This document shows positions 1-10,412 of a DNA stretch of 64,000 nt, one piece after another. The notes under the pieces are model-generated. The model saw only the letters and a program-made list of their open reading frames with translations, searched no databases and was not told where the DNA came from. The translations under genes and the position numbers were made by a program. Each line of letters starts with the position of its first letter. Position 1 is the stretch's first letter. This DNA is from Lineus longissimus (Eukaryota; Nemertea; Pilidiophora; Heteronemertea; Lineidae). The stretch spans positions 21,095,501 to 21,159,500 of the forward strand of contig NC_088308.1 in assembly GCF_910592395.1 (NCBI RefSeq). Reading direction: 5' to 3'.

Positions 1-91
1 GACACTAATACCAAACTTTTTTGGAAGAAGTCGGCTAGAGTATTCGAATCACTGCATACGTCGACAAGTTGGCAACATTATAACGAAGTAC

Positions 92-245
92 AGTAGAACT
101 TCCGTGGGACTGAAAAGTACTGTCCTTAATAGCGAGGTGTCCTGATCAGAGAGGTAAAATTGAATGGTAACAACCTATTTCGGACCAGTGTCCTTGATAG
201 AGAGGGTGTCCTTATTAGAGAAGTGTCCGCTGATGGAGGTTCTAC
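92..245. mobile_element. Short TIR element, family T1, copy A
   Basis: The segment opens with AGTAGAAC and closes with its reverse complement GTTCTACT. Inside are repeated phrases of the type gtccttaatagagaggt. The same layout recurs at 835-988 and 50644-50815, so this is a dispersed non-autonomous element or repeat with inverted ends of about 25 bp. No transposase is encoded. A short open frame at 160-414 runs through it and is not a gene. Confidence 0.55.
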
Positions 246-834
246 TGTATTTGTAAGCTATATAGGACAGAGAGTAACTCGACAAGCGTGCCGCAATAAA
301 TCAAATGCGTGGGGGATGGATTTCAAGGGTAAATATCTGACAGATCAAGGTGTAGACGTCTTTAAAATCCCGTGTCATCAGAAAAAGGAACGCTTTGCTT
401 TTTTGCGTCAATGAGATCGTGTCATCTATTGCCACAAAACAGGATTTCGTTTTTCAATCAAAAATGGTTTGAAAAGATTGTGTCCAATGAATTGTCACCC
501 TGTATATAGTATATATATGTGTGCATTTATATAGTTTATTCGCGTTGGCTTTCTTTTATTACATGGTCACTGTGTACTGTAAATAGTTATTAAGTACAAA
601 AAATATCAATGAATTCACAAATAGTTTATTCTATGTTGTTGTTTACAGATGTCTTATATACATGAACAATACGTTCTAATAAAAAGTCATTTTTCACGAA
701 AATATTTCTTAAAATTTCTACTAAATATTATGATACCCAACTCGTACGACATGGTGAATTTTGTTAAATCAAGTGGTAGTTGTCGGCTTATAGAGCTAGC
801 ACTGAGGACCATTGAAGATCTCCTCAGCATATAT
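246..834. other. No gene seen
   Basis: AT-rich sequence between two copies of the T1 element. Short open frames have no recognisable domain. I see no splice-supported exon here. Confidence 0.5.
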
Positions 835-988
835 AGTAGAACCTCTCTATTAAGAACACCCTTGGGACTGACAAATGTTGTCCATAATAAGGAGACGTCC
901 TGATTAGAGAGGTTAAATTTAATGAAAACAACAAATTAATAGATAGGTTTTCCCTGATAGAGAGGTGTCCACTAAGAGAGGTTCCATA
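835..988. mobile_element. Short TIR element, family T1, copy B
   Basis: It begins AGTAGAACCTCTCTATTAAG and ends near GAGAGGTTCCAT, an imperfect inverted copy of the start. The middle carries the same gtcctgattagagaggtt phrases as copies A and C. Copies A and B lie about 740 bp apart in the same orientation. Confidence 0.6.
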
Positions 989-1726
989 CATGTACATGTA
1001 TAGTTAAATGGTATAAAGCCAATTTAAATTGACTCCCTTACAAATCGACTCGATGTTTCACGAATATTGGACTTGAACGCTGACAAATGACTTACAGGAT
1101 TTGCAAATGCATGTAGCCGAGTATGGAATTTGATTTCGAGGGATGAAATTCTTATATAGGATTTGCGGGCTTTGTCAGATCAGTTTCGATCCTCAATTGC
1201 CGAGAAGCCCGCCATCTGATTTAAGCACGATTTACAGTTAGTTTTCCTCGAGGAACTGTCAATAGAGAGTTCTAGGGATTTCATTGACTTTTAAAGGTTG
1301 ATCCGACCGCCATCACGGAAAAACCTTCTGTATAATTAATGTACATTAAGCAACATTAGTTTTTGGCGAAACGAAGATGAGTTCCATTCATTGTGGGCAC
1401 TGATCGCGCGGCCTGAGAGTGGTGTCGTCCTTGGTGTGGTCAAAGATCAGATACCGGTGCAGCGTTTTTGGCTTTTCCACATGTTTCAGTGTTCCGTACA
1501 TCAGATAACAGCTAGAGAGACCATGACCTTTCAGTAGGGGGAAACAGAGAAAAGCATGCAATATATCCTTCAGCGTTCTCAAACAATTCGGGGAAACACG
1601 ACCCTGAACGGGAAACACTCAACAACGTCATATGTAAATCCTTGGGTAGGCACCAAAGTTGATAGTGCTATCACAAAGAAGGAATTTTCACCACCGAAGA
1701 TTCCATCGACAATGAATATAATGGTC
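989..1726. other. Downstream flank of the P450 gene, possible 3' UTR
   Basis: This lies just after the stop codon of the minus-strand P450 and probably contains its 3' untranslated region. The exact transcript end is not visible. Open frames on both strands at 1388-1774 have no domain content and I do not call them. Confidence 0.4.
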
Positions 1727-4700
1727 TTAATCACTATCCAAATTGCAGCCGCTTCGCTTGATAGCCAAAAGTGAGTGTGGATGAGGGGCCCTAGTTATAC
1801 CGTATGTCCCCTTCATGTCTGGATCTGGAGCGCCTTCGGGCAGTTTCAAAGTAAACCGCTGAAGCAATGTCGTGAAGTAGATGTAAAGTTCAACTTTTGC
1901 AAGGGCTTCTCCAAGGCACACACGGCGACCTGAAAAGAGATATGGGATTCCTTAGTCTTGTCGGAAATATGGAATATCTCTTTTTTCCCTCTGGCATTGC
2001 AAGAACTGAAGGGTGACAGTCAACTATGGTATTGTCGAAAATACAATACCTAATCACCATACAGAGGCAGGCGGTGGATTTAATCACCGAATCTAACCAG
2101 AAAGACAATACACTTTACGACGCAGAGGCAGTCGGTGAATCTTATAACCGGATCTAACCAGGGATTATTTTATTTTCACGTAATCCTGCAGCTAGCGATG
2201 TCCCATCAGGTCTGTCAAAGAATTCGTAAACATACCGACAGAGAAGGGAATAACGTATTCGGAACTTCTGAAAATGCCCTCTGCATCAAGGAATCGTTCT
2301 GGCTGAAACTCATATGGTTTTTCCCATAATCGCGGATCATGATGTACTGCCCAGATATTTGCTATCATCATCGCTCCCTTGGGTATGGAATGCCCAAGGA
2401 ACTCCGCATCGGTCGTTGCTGTGTGTGGTATGGCAAGGGGTCCCATCGTACAGTGGCGCTGGATCTCTAAGAGGACGGATTCTGTGTAGTGGAGTCGTGC
2501 GCGGTCTTCTGTCCGCGGGAACCTTTCCCGGCCAATGACCAAGTCCAGTTCTTTTTGTATTTTCTGTTGTACCTCTGGGTAGAGCATCATGTAGATTATC
2601 GCCCATCGCAATGTCGTGTTGGTTGTCTCAGATCCGGCAAAAAACAAATCCAATATATTCTGTTTCAATTGTTCATCTAAAAAATTAAGGGATTAAAAGT
2701 ATTAATCAATAATGCGTTAAACTTAAATGTAAAAAGTAAACTCACTCATTATCATGACTCAAATATGTCATATTGCGGTATAGAATTCGATCAATTGGGC
2801 GTAATGCCATAAATATAGCTAACTGTCTCCGAGCAGTCGACTATTGATGGCAACATACTGCATTGCATAACGGCGTGGAGGCGCCAGCTACCGCAAAGTA
2901 GGCCCACTTTAACCCCTGCAGTGGTATACCTACCATTAAATTCACTTTCATTGCCACTTTCAGCTGCTCTTTCTTTGCTCTGTTTAAGTTCCTCCAAATA
3001 GATATCTATGAAATCGCGTTGGTTTCCCTCCTCGAAGGTTTCGCGATGCTGGTCAATCTCAGTCTGTACAAATTTTTGCACACGACGTACGTTGTGTAAC
3101 ATCAAGTGAAAGTGCCACCTATCGCCAGGCAGATGACGTAACGCCGGGAGTATGTTCACCGGATTCAACGCGCCGCCATATTTCATATTTTCATCAAACC
3201 GACTCAAAAGGTCAACAAATGCCTTGTCATCGTATTTGAACCTGTGACCAAAAACAACACAAGAGATCACATTTGAAACGGAGGCTGATAAAAGGTCCCG
3301 GATATCGAAAGGCGCCCCCTGTCGGTGTTCAACTTCTTGGAGAAAATGTCCGATCTCATCCAATATCTTTTCTTCCATCCCGTTCTTCCCCATGCCAAAA
3401 CCTCGCAGAACTGTCAAGCTGAATTTTCGTTGCGCTTTCCACTTTGAACCTTCCGACGATATCAAACCTGGAAAACAACTCAATTAGTTGGAAGTGGCAA
3501 ATCTAAAAAGAGATTTTAGGAGTTGTGCTAAGTAAACGAGATTATGGGTTTGGGTAGTGAAGCATTCTGCTCGCGATGATTCTTCAGCACAGCTATTTCG
3601 TAGTGGTTCCCTCCATAATGTGTTCTTACAAGTATTGCTATTGTTAAAATTCTGAATTTGATATCAGGCCCGACTTAAAGTGTACATTCAAATAATAAAC
3701 GATACGTCTAGGCACCCCTTTTGTCCTGCTTAGTAATTACAGGGCAATATACGGGTACATGCAAAAACACATTACTTTAAATGTTATGTGCACTTGCCAT
3801 TTCCTTTTGCAATGAAGTTCTTGTGTATCGATTCGGGTCGTCCAGAGAACACGTCACCTTGCTTGAGGAAGGCTTGCTTGATGGCATCATAACTGTTCAA
3901 GACCACGAACAACCTTGAGGCTAATGTGAAGGACACCACATCTGACTGATACTGCTTCGCTAACTCGGTGTAATGGAGATAGATATGAGCACCTGTGGAT
4001 GGAACAAAAATAAATTATTATATCATTAATTTTTTTTCCATTTTATTCGTGAATACCTGGCGCACACTGCAATGAATAAAACATAACCCACTCATCAAAG
4101 AAAAGAAAATATAACGAGCACGAAGGACGTCTCAGACCATACAAACTTTCATTATATGTCAAATTGAAGGACACGACACATTCTAAGCCCATGATTATAA
4201 ACATTGCAGCATCAAGATGAGTGTTCAGAAGATTGACTGCGGACTTTTATACACGCATATCACGAACACAGCCAGAAAAAGGCTCCATTCCGAAGTTTAA
4301 GATGTATTTACAATTAAAAACAAATAAGCCCCGAACTCTACGAAGTTGATAACGCGTTGATTATTTTTTTAAAGCCTCAGTCATTGAAAGGGTTAACATG
4401 ATATAGGGCATTGAAGGCGATTATCTTGAAGACAATGGCACAAGACCTTGCCAATCTTGGTTATGAATTGGACTAGTTTGTCATGGGATTTACCAAGGTC
4501 TCAAGTGTGCCCGTACTGTGAAAAAGAGGAATAATTCATAATATGCTTGTGATGATTTATCCATGAAATATTTCAAACAGAACTTTGATGAAACCTCAAG
4601 ACTAGGATAAATTAAAATTAAAAGGACTTTTTTAATCTACATGTACTTATTTTCCATACTTCTTAATACCTATACCGTGACCCATACATGTATCTAACAG

Positions 4701-5108
4701 AAGTGTAGGGTCAAGTGCATTATGGGCCAAGGCCTATGTAAAGTGACTCCATTTTGCCAACCTAAGAAACACCAGAACTCACTCCAAAATCCACAAGATG
4801 GTAACATAAGAGCTATGATGACATAATTCTCGACCCAACATTTCGGCCAAACTTATCTCAGAAAAATGTAATAAATCCCCCTATAATGGTTAACTCTTGT
4901 GATCAGAGGATAAAAGGTGCAGTTGATATCATAAACACTTACCGACACCCTGAAGATATCCAATGACAGGCCATCCTTTCGGTCCCACAGGCAGCGTCCC
5001 AGCAGGTAGCCGAAGAAACCTCACAACGATTGCCAAGGTTACTACAATTAACAGCACGGTTGATAGATTCCCCAAGATAAAACTTGAAATTTCAGCAACG
5101 ACCGCCAT
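1727..5108 (-). CDS. Cytochrome P450, CYP2-like (clan 2)
   Basis: Haem-thiolate monooxygenase, expected to be anchored in the endoplasmic reticulum by its N-terminal hydrophobic segment. Exons on the minus strand are 4943-5108, 3798-3992, 2934-3467, 2236-2676 and 1727-1929. They join in phase into 512 residues, the usual CYP2 length. Visible motifs: the proline-rich hinge after the anchor (LPVGPKGWPVIG), I-helix AGSETT (312-317), EIQR (369-372, the ExxR), PERF (424-427) and the haem loop PFSVGRRVCLGE with ligand Cys450. The haem loop is split by the last intron between Val445 and Arg447. The start is the first ATG before the hydrophobic anchor. Intron 2 begins with GC instead of GT (3797-3796). 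The substrate cannot be read from sequence. I am sure of the family, not of the subfamily. Confidence 0.93.
4523..4619 (+). repeat. Dispersed ~97-bp repeat R1, copy in P450 intron 1
   Basis: The stretch from aaagaggaataatt to agactaggataaatt matches 5920-6020 closely in the same orientation, with a handful of substitutions and small gaps. It has no coding potential. Confidence 0.7.
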
Positions 5109-5532
5109 CTGGTTTTCGAGAGAGGGTGAACTGGAAAACGCAGGGTGGTAAACTCGGTTAACTCGGGATTCGGTTCACATTTGACCAGTACCGGGATATA
5201 GCCCGCCGGGAACGCACGTGACAAGATAGCAGACGTTTTAAGATAACTACCGGTAGTATGTAAGTGCACATGCACATTTACATGTAAGACCTATGACCTG
5301 TCGAGTCTTGCCTCAAGTGCGCGATTTTGTGCCAGTGACCTTTTACCGTATCGATAATCTGCATTATATATGCACTGTGCTAACGTAGTGTAAAACATGT
5401 TTGACTCGTATTTGTGACCTTAAGGCCTGCTTGTAGTGAGCGCTGGCGTCTTTACTGAGACCCGGTGTGGCGGGGATAGTAGGGCTGATAGTCCGTGTAA
5501 CAATAGCCCGCATTGCTAAATGTTTTGGCTAA

Positions 5533-5676
5533 ACTTTAGAATTACCGATCGGATGTTCCTCCGCACTATAAGTTGTGAATCGGTTTAAAGGGTTAGGGTT
5601 AGGGTTAGGCTACTTGTTCATTATTCGGTATTCATTCGCCCCTTAGACCTATACTTCCGATCGGGAATTCTAAAGT
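5533..5676. repeat. Inverted repeat enclosing three telomere-like units
   Basis: Arms of about 24 bp, ACTTTAGAATTACCGATCGG (5533-5552 onward) and its near reverse complement ending TTCTAAAGT (5653-5676), flank about 95 bp. Inside, 5589-5610 is ggttagggttagggttagg, three TTAGGG units. The arms could be the ends of a small non-autonomous element. The telomere-like run is too short to show a former chromosome end. Confidence 0.5.
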
Positions 5677-5919
5677 CGTTCCCTCCAGGGGGACTATATC
5701 CGCTGTCACACCGGGCTCATTGAATGTTTGAGGCCAGGTATGTCGGAAATCGGAAAGTCGTGTCAGATCGGAAAGCTGCGTCAGAGTCATTCCCTGGATT
5801 AATCCACAATCAAAATGTATGTCAACCATTATGTTGATACCAAGTAAACCAAACGGGGAGGTACAGCCTAGAGCCTGCGAGTGTGTGACGGCTTTAACAT
5901 ATCACACCGATCATCCCCA

Positions 5920-6020
5920 AAAGAGGAATAATTTATATTATGATTGTGATGATTTATCCATAAAATAATTTTCAAACTGTACTTTGATGAAACCTCAAGA
6001 CTAAGATAAATTAAAAATAG
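5920..6020 (+). repeat. Dispersed ~97-bp repeat R1, second copy
   Basis: Matches 4523-4619. Its right edge lies only a few bases before the left breakpoint of the large duplication at 6023. Confidence 0.7.
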
Positions 6021-6174
6021 TACGAGCATTCCCAATATAACAAATAAAGATGTATGAACCATTTATAATAGAATTTCAAGCCGTGTGTTACACTATACAT
6101 GATGATATAACTATTCACAGGAGGGAAAATTGGGCAATGAAAGTAGTTCTCGAAGAAAATGATTCTACAGTCTA

Positions 6175-6261
6175 CAGGGTGGCCCAGAATAATTTTCCCT
6201 CACACAATAGATACACAATAGAATTCTATTGTGAAAGGGGAAATAATTCTGGGCCACCATG
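6175..6261. mobile_element. Mini-mariner palindromic MITE, copy 1
   Basis: An 87-bp near-perfect palindrome between TA dinucleotides (6173-6174 and 6262-6263). The ends are CAGGGTGGCCCAGAAT and its complement; the right end has one mismatch (ccatg instead of ccctg). TA target sites and CAGGGTGGCCC-type ends are typical of Tc1/mariner elements. It has no coding capacity. Confidence 0.75.
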
Positions 6262-7357
6262 TAGCACATATTAATATCTACACACAAGTTTATAATTTTC
6301 AGCAATAAGTGATTTTGATTCAAGGCTTTGAGGCACGTTTTGGGTTCTTATTAAAAAATAGCTAATATTGAAACTCTAGACATATACACAGTTGACACCT
6401 GTTCCATAATTTTACAAGTTGATCTCCAATATCATGCATGGCAAGACTGTATAAAATATCTGGTTCTTCTTATTACTCTGCTCATGCAACATGGCTCAGC
6501 ATTGTGTTTCTTTTCGAAAACAAGGACCCGGATTCACAAGCATGATCACAGGCAGCCTCAAGCATTAGGATGCTTTGGACACGTACGGTCAACAGTTCTA
6601 AGTTAACCGACAAAAACAAGAGCTGTGGATTTGCTTTTAAGATACTTCTACACGTGCGTAATTTTATGTTAAAAATACCAAATGCCCATCCGTTATCATG
6701 TGTGCAAGCATAAGTGGTACGTGTACAGTTTTAGAGAGTGTAATCCGCCCCCTGTCGTATTTCTCTTAAACCTTCGTGTCTCCTACACGCGTAAAAATAA
6801 AATTCTATCTTAATGTGAGAAAGATATGAGCCTTGTTAAACTTTGCAAGAATAAGTGACGTTCGGAGGGTTTTTAATGTTTTTTATCTCAGAAAAATGGC
6901 GTTACCCACCAGGCTTTATGTAAATGAGCATAGAGCCCGGGCATAGAGATGCGGCCGCACAGTCCTGGTGGTATCTAGCGCGGATCTGGCCGATACCAAG
7001 TCAGAGATCACCAGGATATCACCCAGTTTGAGTCTTTTGTTTGGCTTGAAAAGTAGTTCTACTGAGATCACACCAAGATCTCTGTTCCCACGGTAAAACA
7101 ATTGCAAAAGTGAACCAATCTAAGCGCTAGAGAGTCTGACTATAGTTGGAGACGAGATTAATGGGTGTGGTCAACTGTACTCAAACTTTACAAACTGAAC
7201 TATACACACTGACGCCAGGCGTTCGTGGCGGGTCACTCAGTATGATGGTTCAACTCGGTGCAGTGGCGGCGATCGAGGCTTGGTTGTATGCGGAAATAGT
7301 TCTGATACACATGTTCAACTGATAGGGGCGTATCGAATATACGGGGAGTGTTAAATC

Positions 7358-8313
7358 GGTGTATTCCTGTTTCGCCTATTCCTGTTCCGCCTATTCCTGT
7401 TTCGCCTAATTCCTGTTTCGCCTAATTCCTGTTTCGCCTATTCCTGTTTCGCCTAATTCCTGTTTAGCCTATTCCTGTTTCGCCTATTCAAATGTATTGC
7501 TAACCTCCCCGCAGACGTAGGAATATGAACCGTCCCTTACTGACCGACCAAACCCGAGGAGAGCCACATATGTACGCATTGACGAACGCATGTTACGCCT
7601 CAAAGAACAATACGTCAATGGAGAGAGGGACATAATGAGTTACGTTGATGCCATCAGTTACCTTGTCTGACATAATATCATGATATGTATTTTCCACCTT
7701 GTTTGACTTTATATGTGCTGTACCTACATGTATATTATGACATGGGTTTTACAGCTGATTTTGATCAAATAATTATGAGAATGTACAATATTATGTATTT
7801 TTATCAAAAACTCATGAATTCAGTTTTCATAAAATAAACGACTGCTTTACTCTACTTAATCTATTAGTTTTTACTGTGTGTCAGTATGGTCCTATGGTCC
7901 TATGGTCAAATAAGTCCCGGACTGTCCCCGCTTTCAAGGTGACTCTTTCAAAACGGTCATGGCATGGTTTGTTAACAAAGTTGATGGCATTTGATTAGTC
8001 AAATTGTCATCACATCGTTAACATCATCCAATTGTCCCCTCACATTTTCCCCATAAAATGGACATGCATCCCTAAGGTTCCCCGTGGGAGAGTCGATTTA
8101 TTGTAGGGGTACTAGAAAGTAGGCGAAACAGGAATAGGCGAAACAGGAAATAGGCCAAACAGGAAATAGGCCAAACAGGAAATAGGCAAAAAAGGAATAG
8201 GCGGAACAGGAATAGGCGGAACAGGAATAGGCGAATCAGGAATAGGCGAAACAGGAATTTTGTAGGCGAAACAGGAATAGGCGAAACAGGAATAGGCGAA
8301 ACAGGCATAAACC
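7358..8313. mobile_element. Non-autonomous DNA transposon with 8-bp TSD and inverted tandem-array ends
   Basis: The 956-bp insertion is flanked by the direct repeat GTTAAATC (7350-7357 and 8314-8321). In duplication copy 2 the same site is empty and has a single GTTAAATC (11505-11512). The termini are inverted: the left starts ggtgtattcctgtttcgcc, and the right end reads ggtttatgcctgtttcgcc on the other strand. Both ends are built of tandem 14-16-bp units, 8 copies of cctgtttcgcctatt on the left (7366-7489) and about 12 inverted copies on the right (8122-8305). The middle has no transposase frame. An 8-bp target duplication fits hAT and several other superfamilies, so I leave it unassigned. 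Confidence 0.9.
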
Positions 8314-8687
8314 GTTAAATCAGTAGGCCTACCAGCAGCACCACCAAAACATCTTAATTGTTCCGACCTGGCTGAAATGAGATGATATTAATTGGCTATG
8401 CAAGTTATGTACATACGTTTGGCATGGATGTACTAACGTGTCTCCGTTTCACAGCTTGTTGGCCCTGTGGAGGCAAAGGATAAAAGAGCGTTCTATGTAT
8501 CTTACGTGGGGCCTATCAGCTTAGAAACAAAGCAGGAGGTGACCGGATACTTTTCACTCAAAACTATCTAATCGGACGACCTACGACATTTCACTGTTAT
8601 TCCAGCTCGAGATTTGCCAGATGAATCCATCAACGACACTCCGACTGAAAAAAAGACATTTTTTAACGATTCTGTGGACAATCATCC

Positions 8688-9728
8688 ATGCCTTCAGTCA
8701 TGAATCGGGAGAACAACACCGTTCCGGTGGCTTTTACAAATAAGGTAGTGTTAAAAAACACTATTTTTAAAAGCACTGCCTCAGAGAGTAGTGTTATCGA
8801 TTTACTTTATGATGCCAGCAGCGCCATGGAAGTTTTCTTCCAACCGATTATCGTCATCCTTGGTGTCTTCGGAAATCTCCTATCATTCAAGATACTGTCT
8901 TTGCCAAACAACAAACAACAATCGACATGTATATACATGAAAGGGATGGCCATATCCGATAGCATGTACCTTGTAATGTATGTGCTGCAGCGGACGGTCA
9001 TCTCGGTAAAAAACCGAGAACTGCGAACAACATTTCCCGGTTTTAGATGGATTTGCAATCACTATTTGTTCTGGGGGCATAACGCCGGCATATTGTCCGC
9101 CACCATGCTTCAAGCTATGTCATTGGAGCGTTTTTTTGCCATGCTTTTCCCACTGAAAGCTACGACATGGTGCAGCGCTGGAAAAGCGACACGTTTTGTT
9201 TCATCATTATTCATAGTTCTTCTTGTAATTCTTTTACCTGTGAACATGTTCCGTGAAAGACAAGCAAAAGTGGAAGGCTGGCTCTGCCCGTTTCACTTTA
9301 GCGGCGAATTCTCAACCATCTATGATCATTTTATCTCCGTTTTCAACGTTTACCTTCAGTTCATCGTGCTTTCTTTCAGCAATATTGGCATTGTGTTAGT
9401 CCTAAAAACGAGTGAACGACACAGGGTGAAGTTGACGGTGGGAGCAAGGAATAAGATAAATAATCCAGTCATTAGAATGCTCATCACCGTGTCTTTGGCA
9501 TTTTTAGTTTTCAAATTACCCACTGCGGCCCAAAAGGCTTTTTGGAACGCTTTCCTGGCATACGACACAGGAGTGAGAACGCCTTTAGTCACTGCTTTGC
9601 AGAGGTTTACCGTAACATTGACTGAAATACTACAGTATTGCAATTATGCATTCAACACTTATCTTTATATACTACCTGTAAAGAAATTTAGGCAAGATGC
9701 AAAACGAGTACTATGCAACTGCTTTTAA
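8688..9728 (+). CDS. Rhodopsin-family GPCR, tandem copy 1
   Basis: Seven-helix G-protein-coupled receptor of 346 residues in one exon, expected in the plasma membrane. TM1 has GNLLS (62-66) and TM2 has ISD (89-91). The TM3 end has ERF (147-149) in place of DRY. Cys123 and Cys200 are placed for the TM3-loop 2 disulfide. TM6 has FKLP where CWLP is usual, and TM7 has NTYLY (323-327) in place of NPxxY. The tail ends in CNCF, possibly palmitoylated. The N-terminus has the NNT and possible NTT-type glycosylation context around residue 9. The layout resembles invertebrate peptide receptors, but I cannot name the ligand. It differs from copy 2 at nine residues (19, 27, 55, 120, 127, 151, 224, 257, 258). 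At 224 in TM5 this copy has Gln where copy 2 has the usual Pro. The ATG at 8700 is an alternative start. Confidence 0.9.
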   Translation: MPSVMNRENNTVPVAFTNKVVLKNTIFKSTASESSVIDLLYDASSAMEVFFQPIIVILGVFGNLLSFKILSLPNNKQQSTCIYMKGMAISDSMYLVMYVLQRTVISVKNRELRTTFPGFRWICNHYLFWGHNAGILSATMLQAMSLERFFAMLFPLKATTWCSAGKATRFVSSLFIVLLVILLPVNMFRERQAKVEGWLCPFHFSGEFSTIYDHFISVFNVYLQFIVLSFSNIGIVLVLKTSERHRVKLTVGARNKINNPVIRMLITVSLAFLVFKLPTAAQKAFWNAFLAYDTGVRTPLVTALQRFTVTLTEILQYCNYAFNTYLYILPVKKFRQDAKRVLCNCF

Positions 9729-10115
9729 GCTAGGTGATACGTCCATGCAAAGACCTAGTGAGTTATCCTATTCATAGACCTTTGACTCACTGCTTAAGTA
9801 TTTATCGCAATTCTAAAGGGACAACATGACTGCCATCACTGTGTTGCAGAGGTTTACGGTAACAATGACTGCCAGAGGGCGTGTCAGTCTCTCGCAGCAG
9901 GGTCGTGACGTGCATGTAACAACAACCCATCATCTCTGTCGTGATTCGATATAATGTAAATGATTTTGGTATCAACTGTACAGCAATCTACATGTAAAGC
10001 ACACATGAAGTTAAAAACATTTTGACGATGTGACTTGATCTATCTTTAACCCCTCAACAACACTCAGTTCAGCAGCAATCACAAATCTTCAGTTCCTTGA
10101 TGTTTATTTTAGTAA

Positions 10116-10173
10116 TCAAACGTCACTAGTGGTGTGGATTGTTGGTTCCGAAGGGTTTGCCTGATTTTCAGAT
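10116..10173 (-). pseudogene. Duplicated 3' fragment of the Shisa-like gene at the duplication junction
   Basis: These 58 bases repeat the last 18 codons and stop (13306-13363) of the neighbouring minus-strand membrane-protein gene. They end exactly where duplication copy 2 begins. The stop is TGA here and TAA in the intact gene. With no upstream exons it is a breakpoint relic. Confidence 0.88.
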
Positions 10174-10325
10174 CGAGCATTCCCAATATAATAAATAAAG
10201 ATGTATGAACCATTTATAATAGAATTTCAAGCCGTGTGTTACACTATACATGATGATATAACTATTTACAGGAGGAAAAATTGGGCAATGAAAGTAGTTC
10301 TAGAAGAAAATGATTCTACAGTCTA

Positions 10326-10412
10326 CAGGGTGGCCCAGAATAATTTTCCCTCACACAATAGATACACAATAGAATTCTATTGTGAAAGGGGAAATAATTC
10401 TGGGCCACCCTG
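10326..10412. mobile_element. Mini-mariner palindromic MITE, copy 2
   Basis: Same 87-bp element as 6175-6261, at the equivalent place in the duplicate, between TA sites 10324-10325 and 10413-10414. Its right terminus ccaccctg is a perfect match to the left end, so this copy keeps the older state. Confidence 0.75.

Larger units (their letters stand above)
6023..10173 (+). repeat. Tandem segmental duplication, copy 1 (4151 bp)
   Basis: From cgagcattcccaatata onward this block is repeated almost base for base at 10174-13363. Copy 1 is longer because it contains the 956-bp inserted element at 7358-8313 plus one 8-bp target duplication. Otherwise the copies differ by scattered substitutions and a few small indels, such as 4 extra bases in copy 2 near 10880. 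Each copy contains a mini-mariner element, about 1 kb of non-coding sequence and one intronless receptor gene. Confidence 0.95.

Noticed and set aside
160-414. Small plus-strand gene near the left edge
   Set aside because: Its first third is the T1 repeat and the remainder has no domain.
1388-1618. Extra exon of the P450
   Set aside because: The P450 is already complete at 512 residues with a stop at 1727. This frame has no P450 motif.
5589-5610. Former telomere or chromosome end
   Set aside because: Only three TTAGGG units, with unique sequence and a gene on both sides.
6050-6274. Open frame of 74 codons repeated at 10201-10425
   Set aside because: It runs into the mini-mariner palindrome and has no domain. 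It is preserved only because the whole block was duplicated recently.
8072-8308. Minus-strand open frame rich in PVSPI and FLFRL repeats
   Set aside because: It is a translation of the right-hand array of the inserted transposon.
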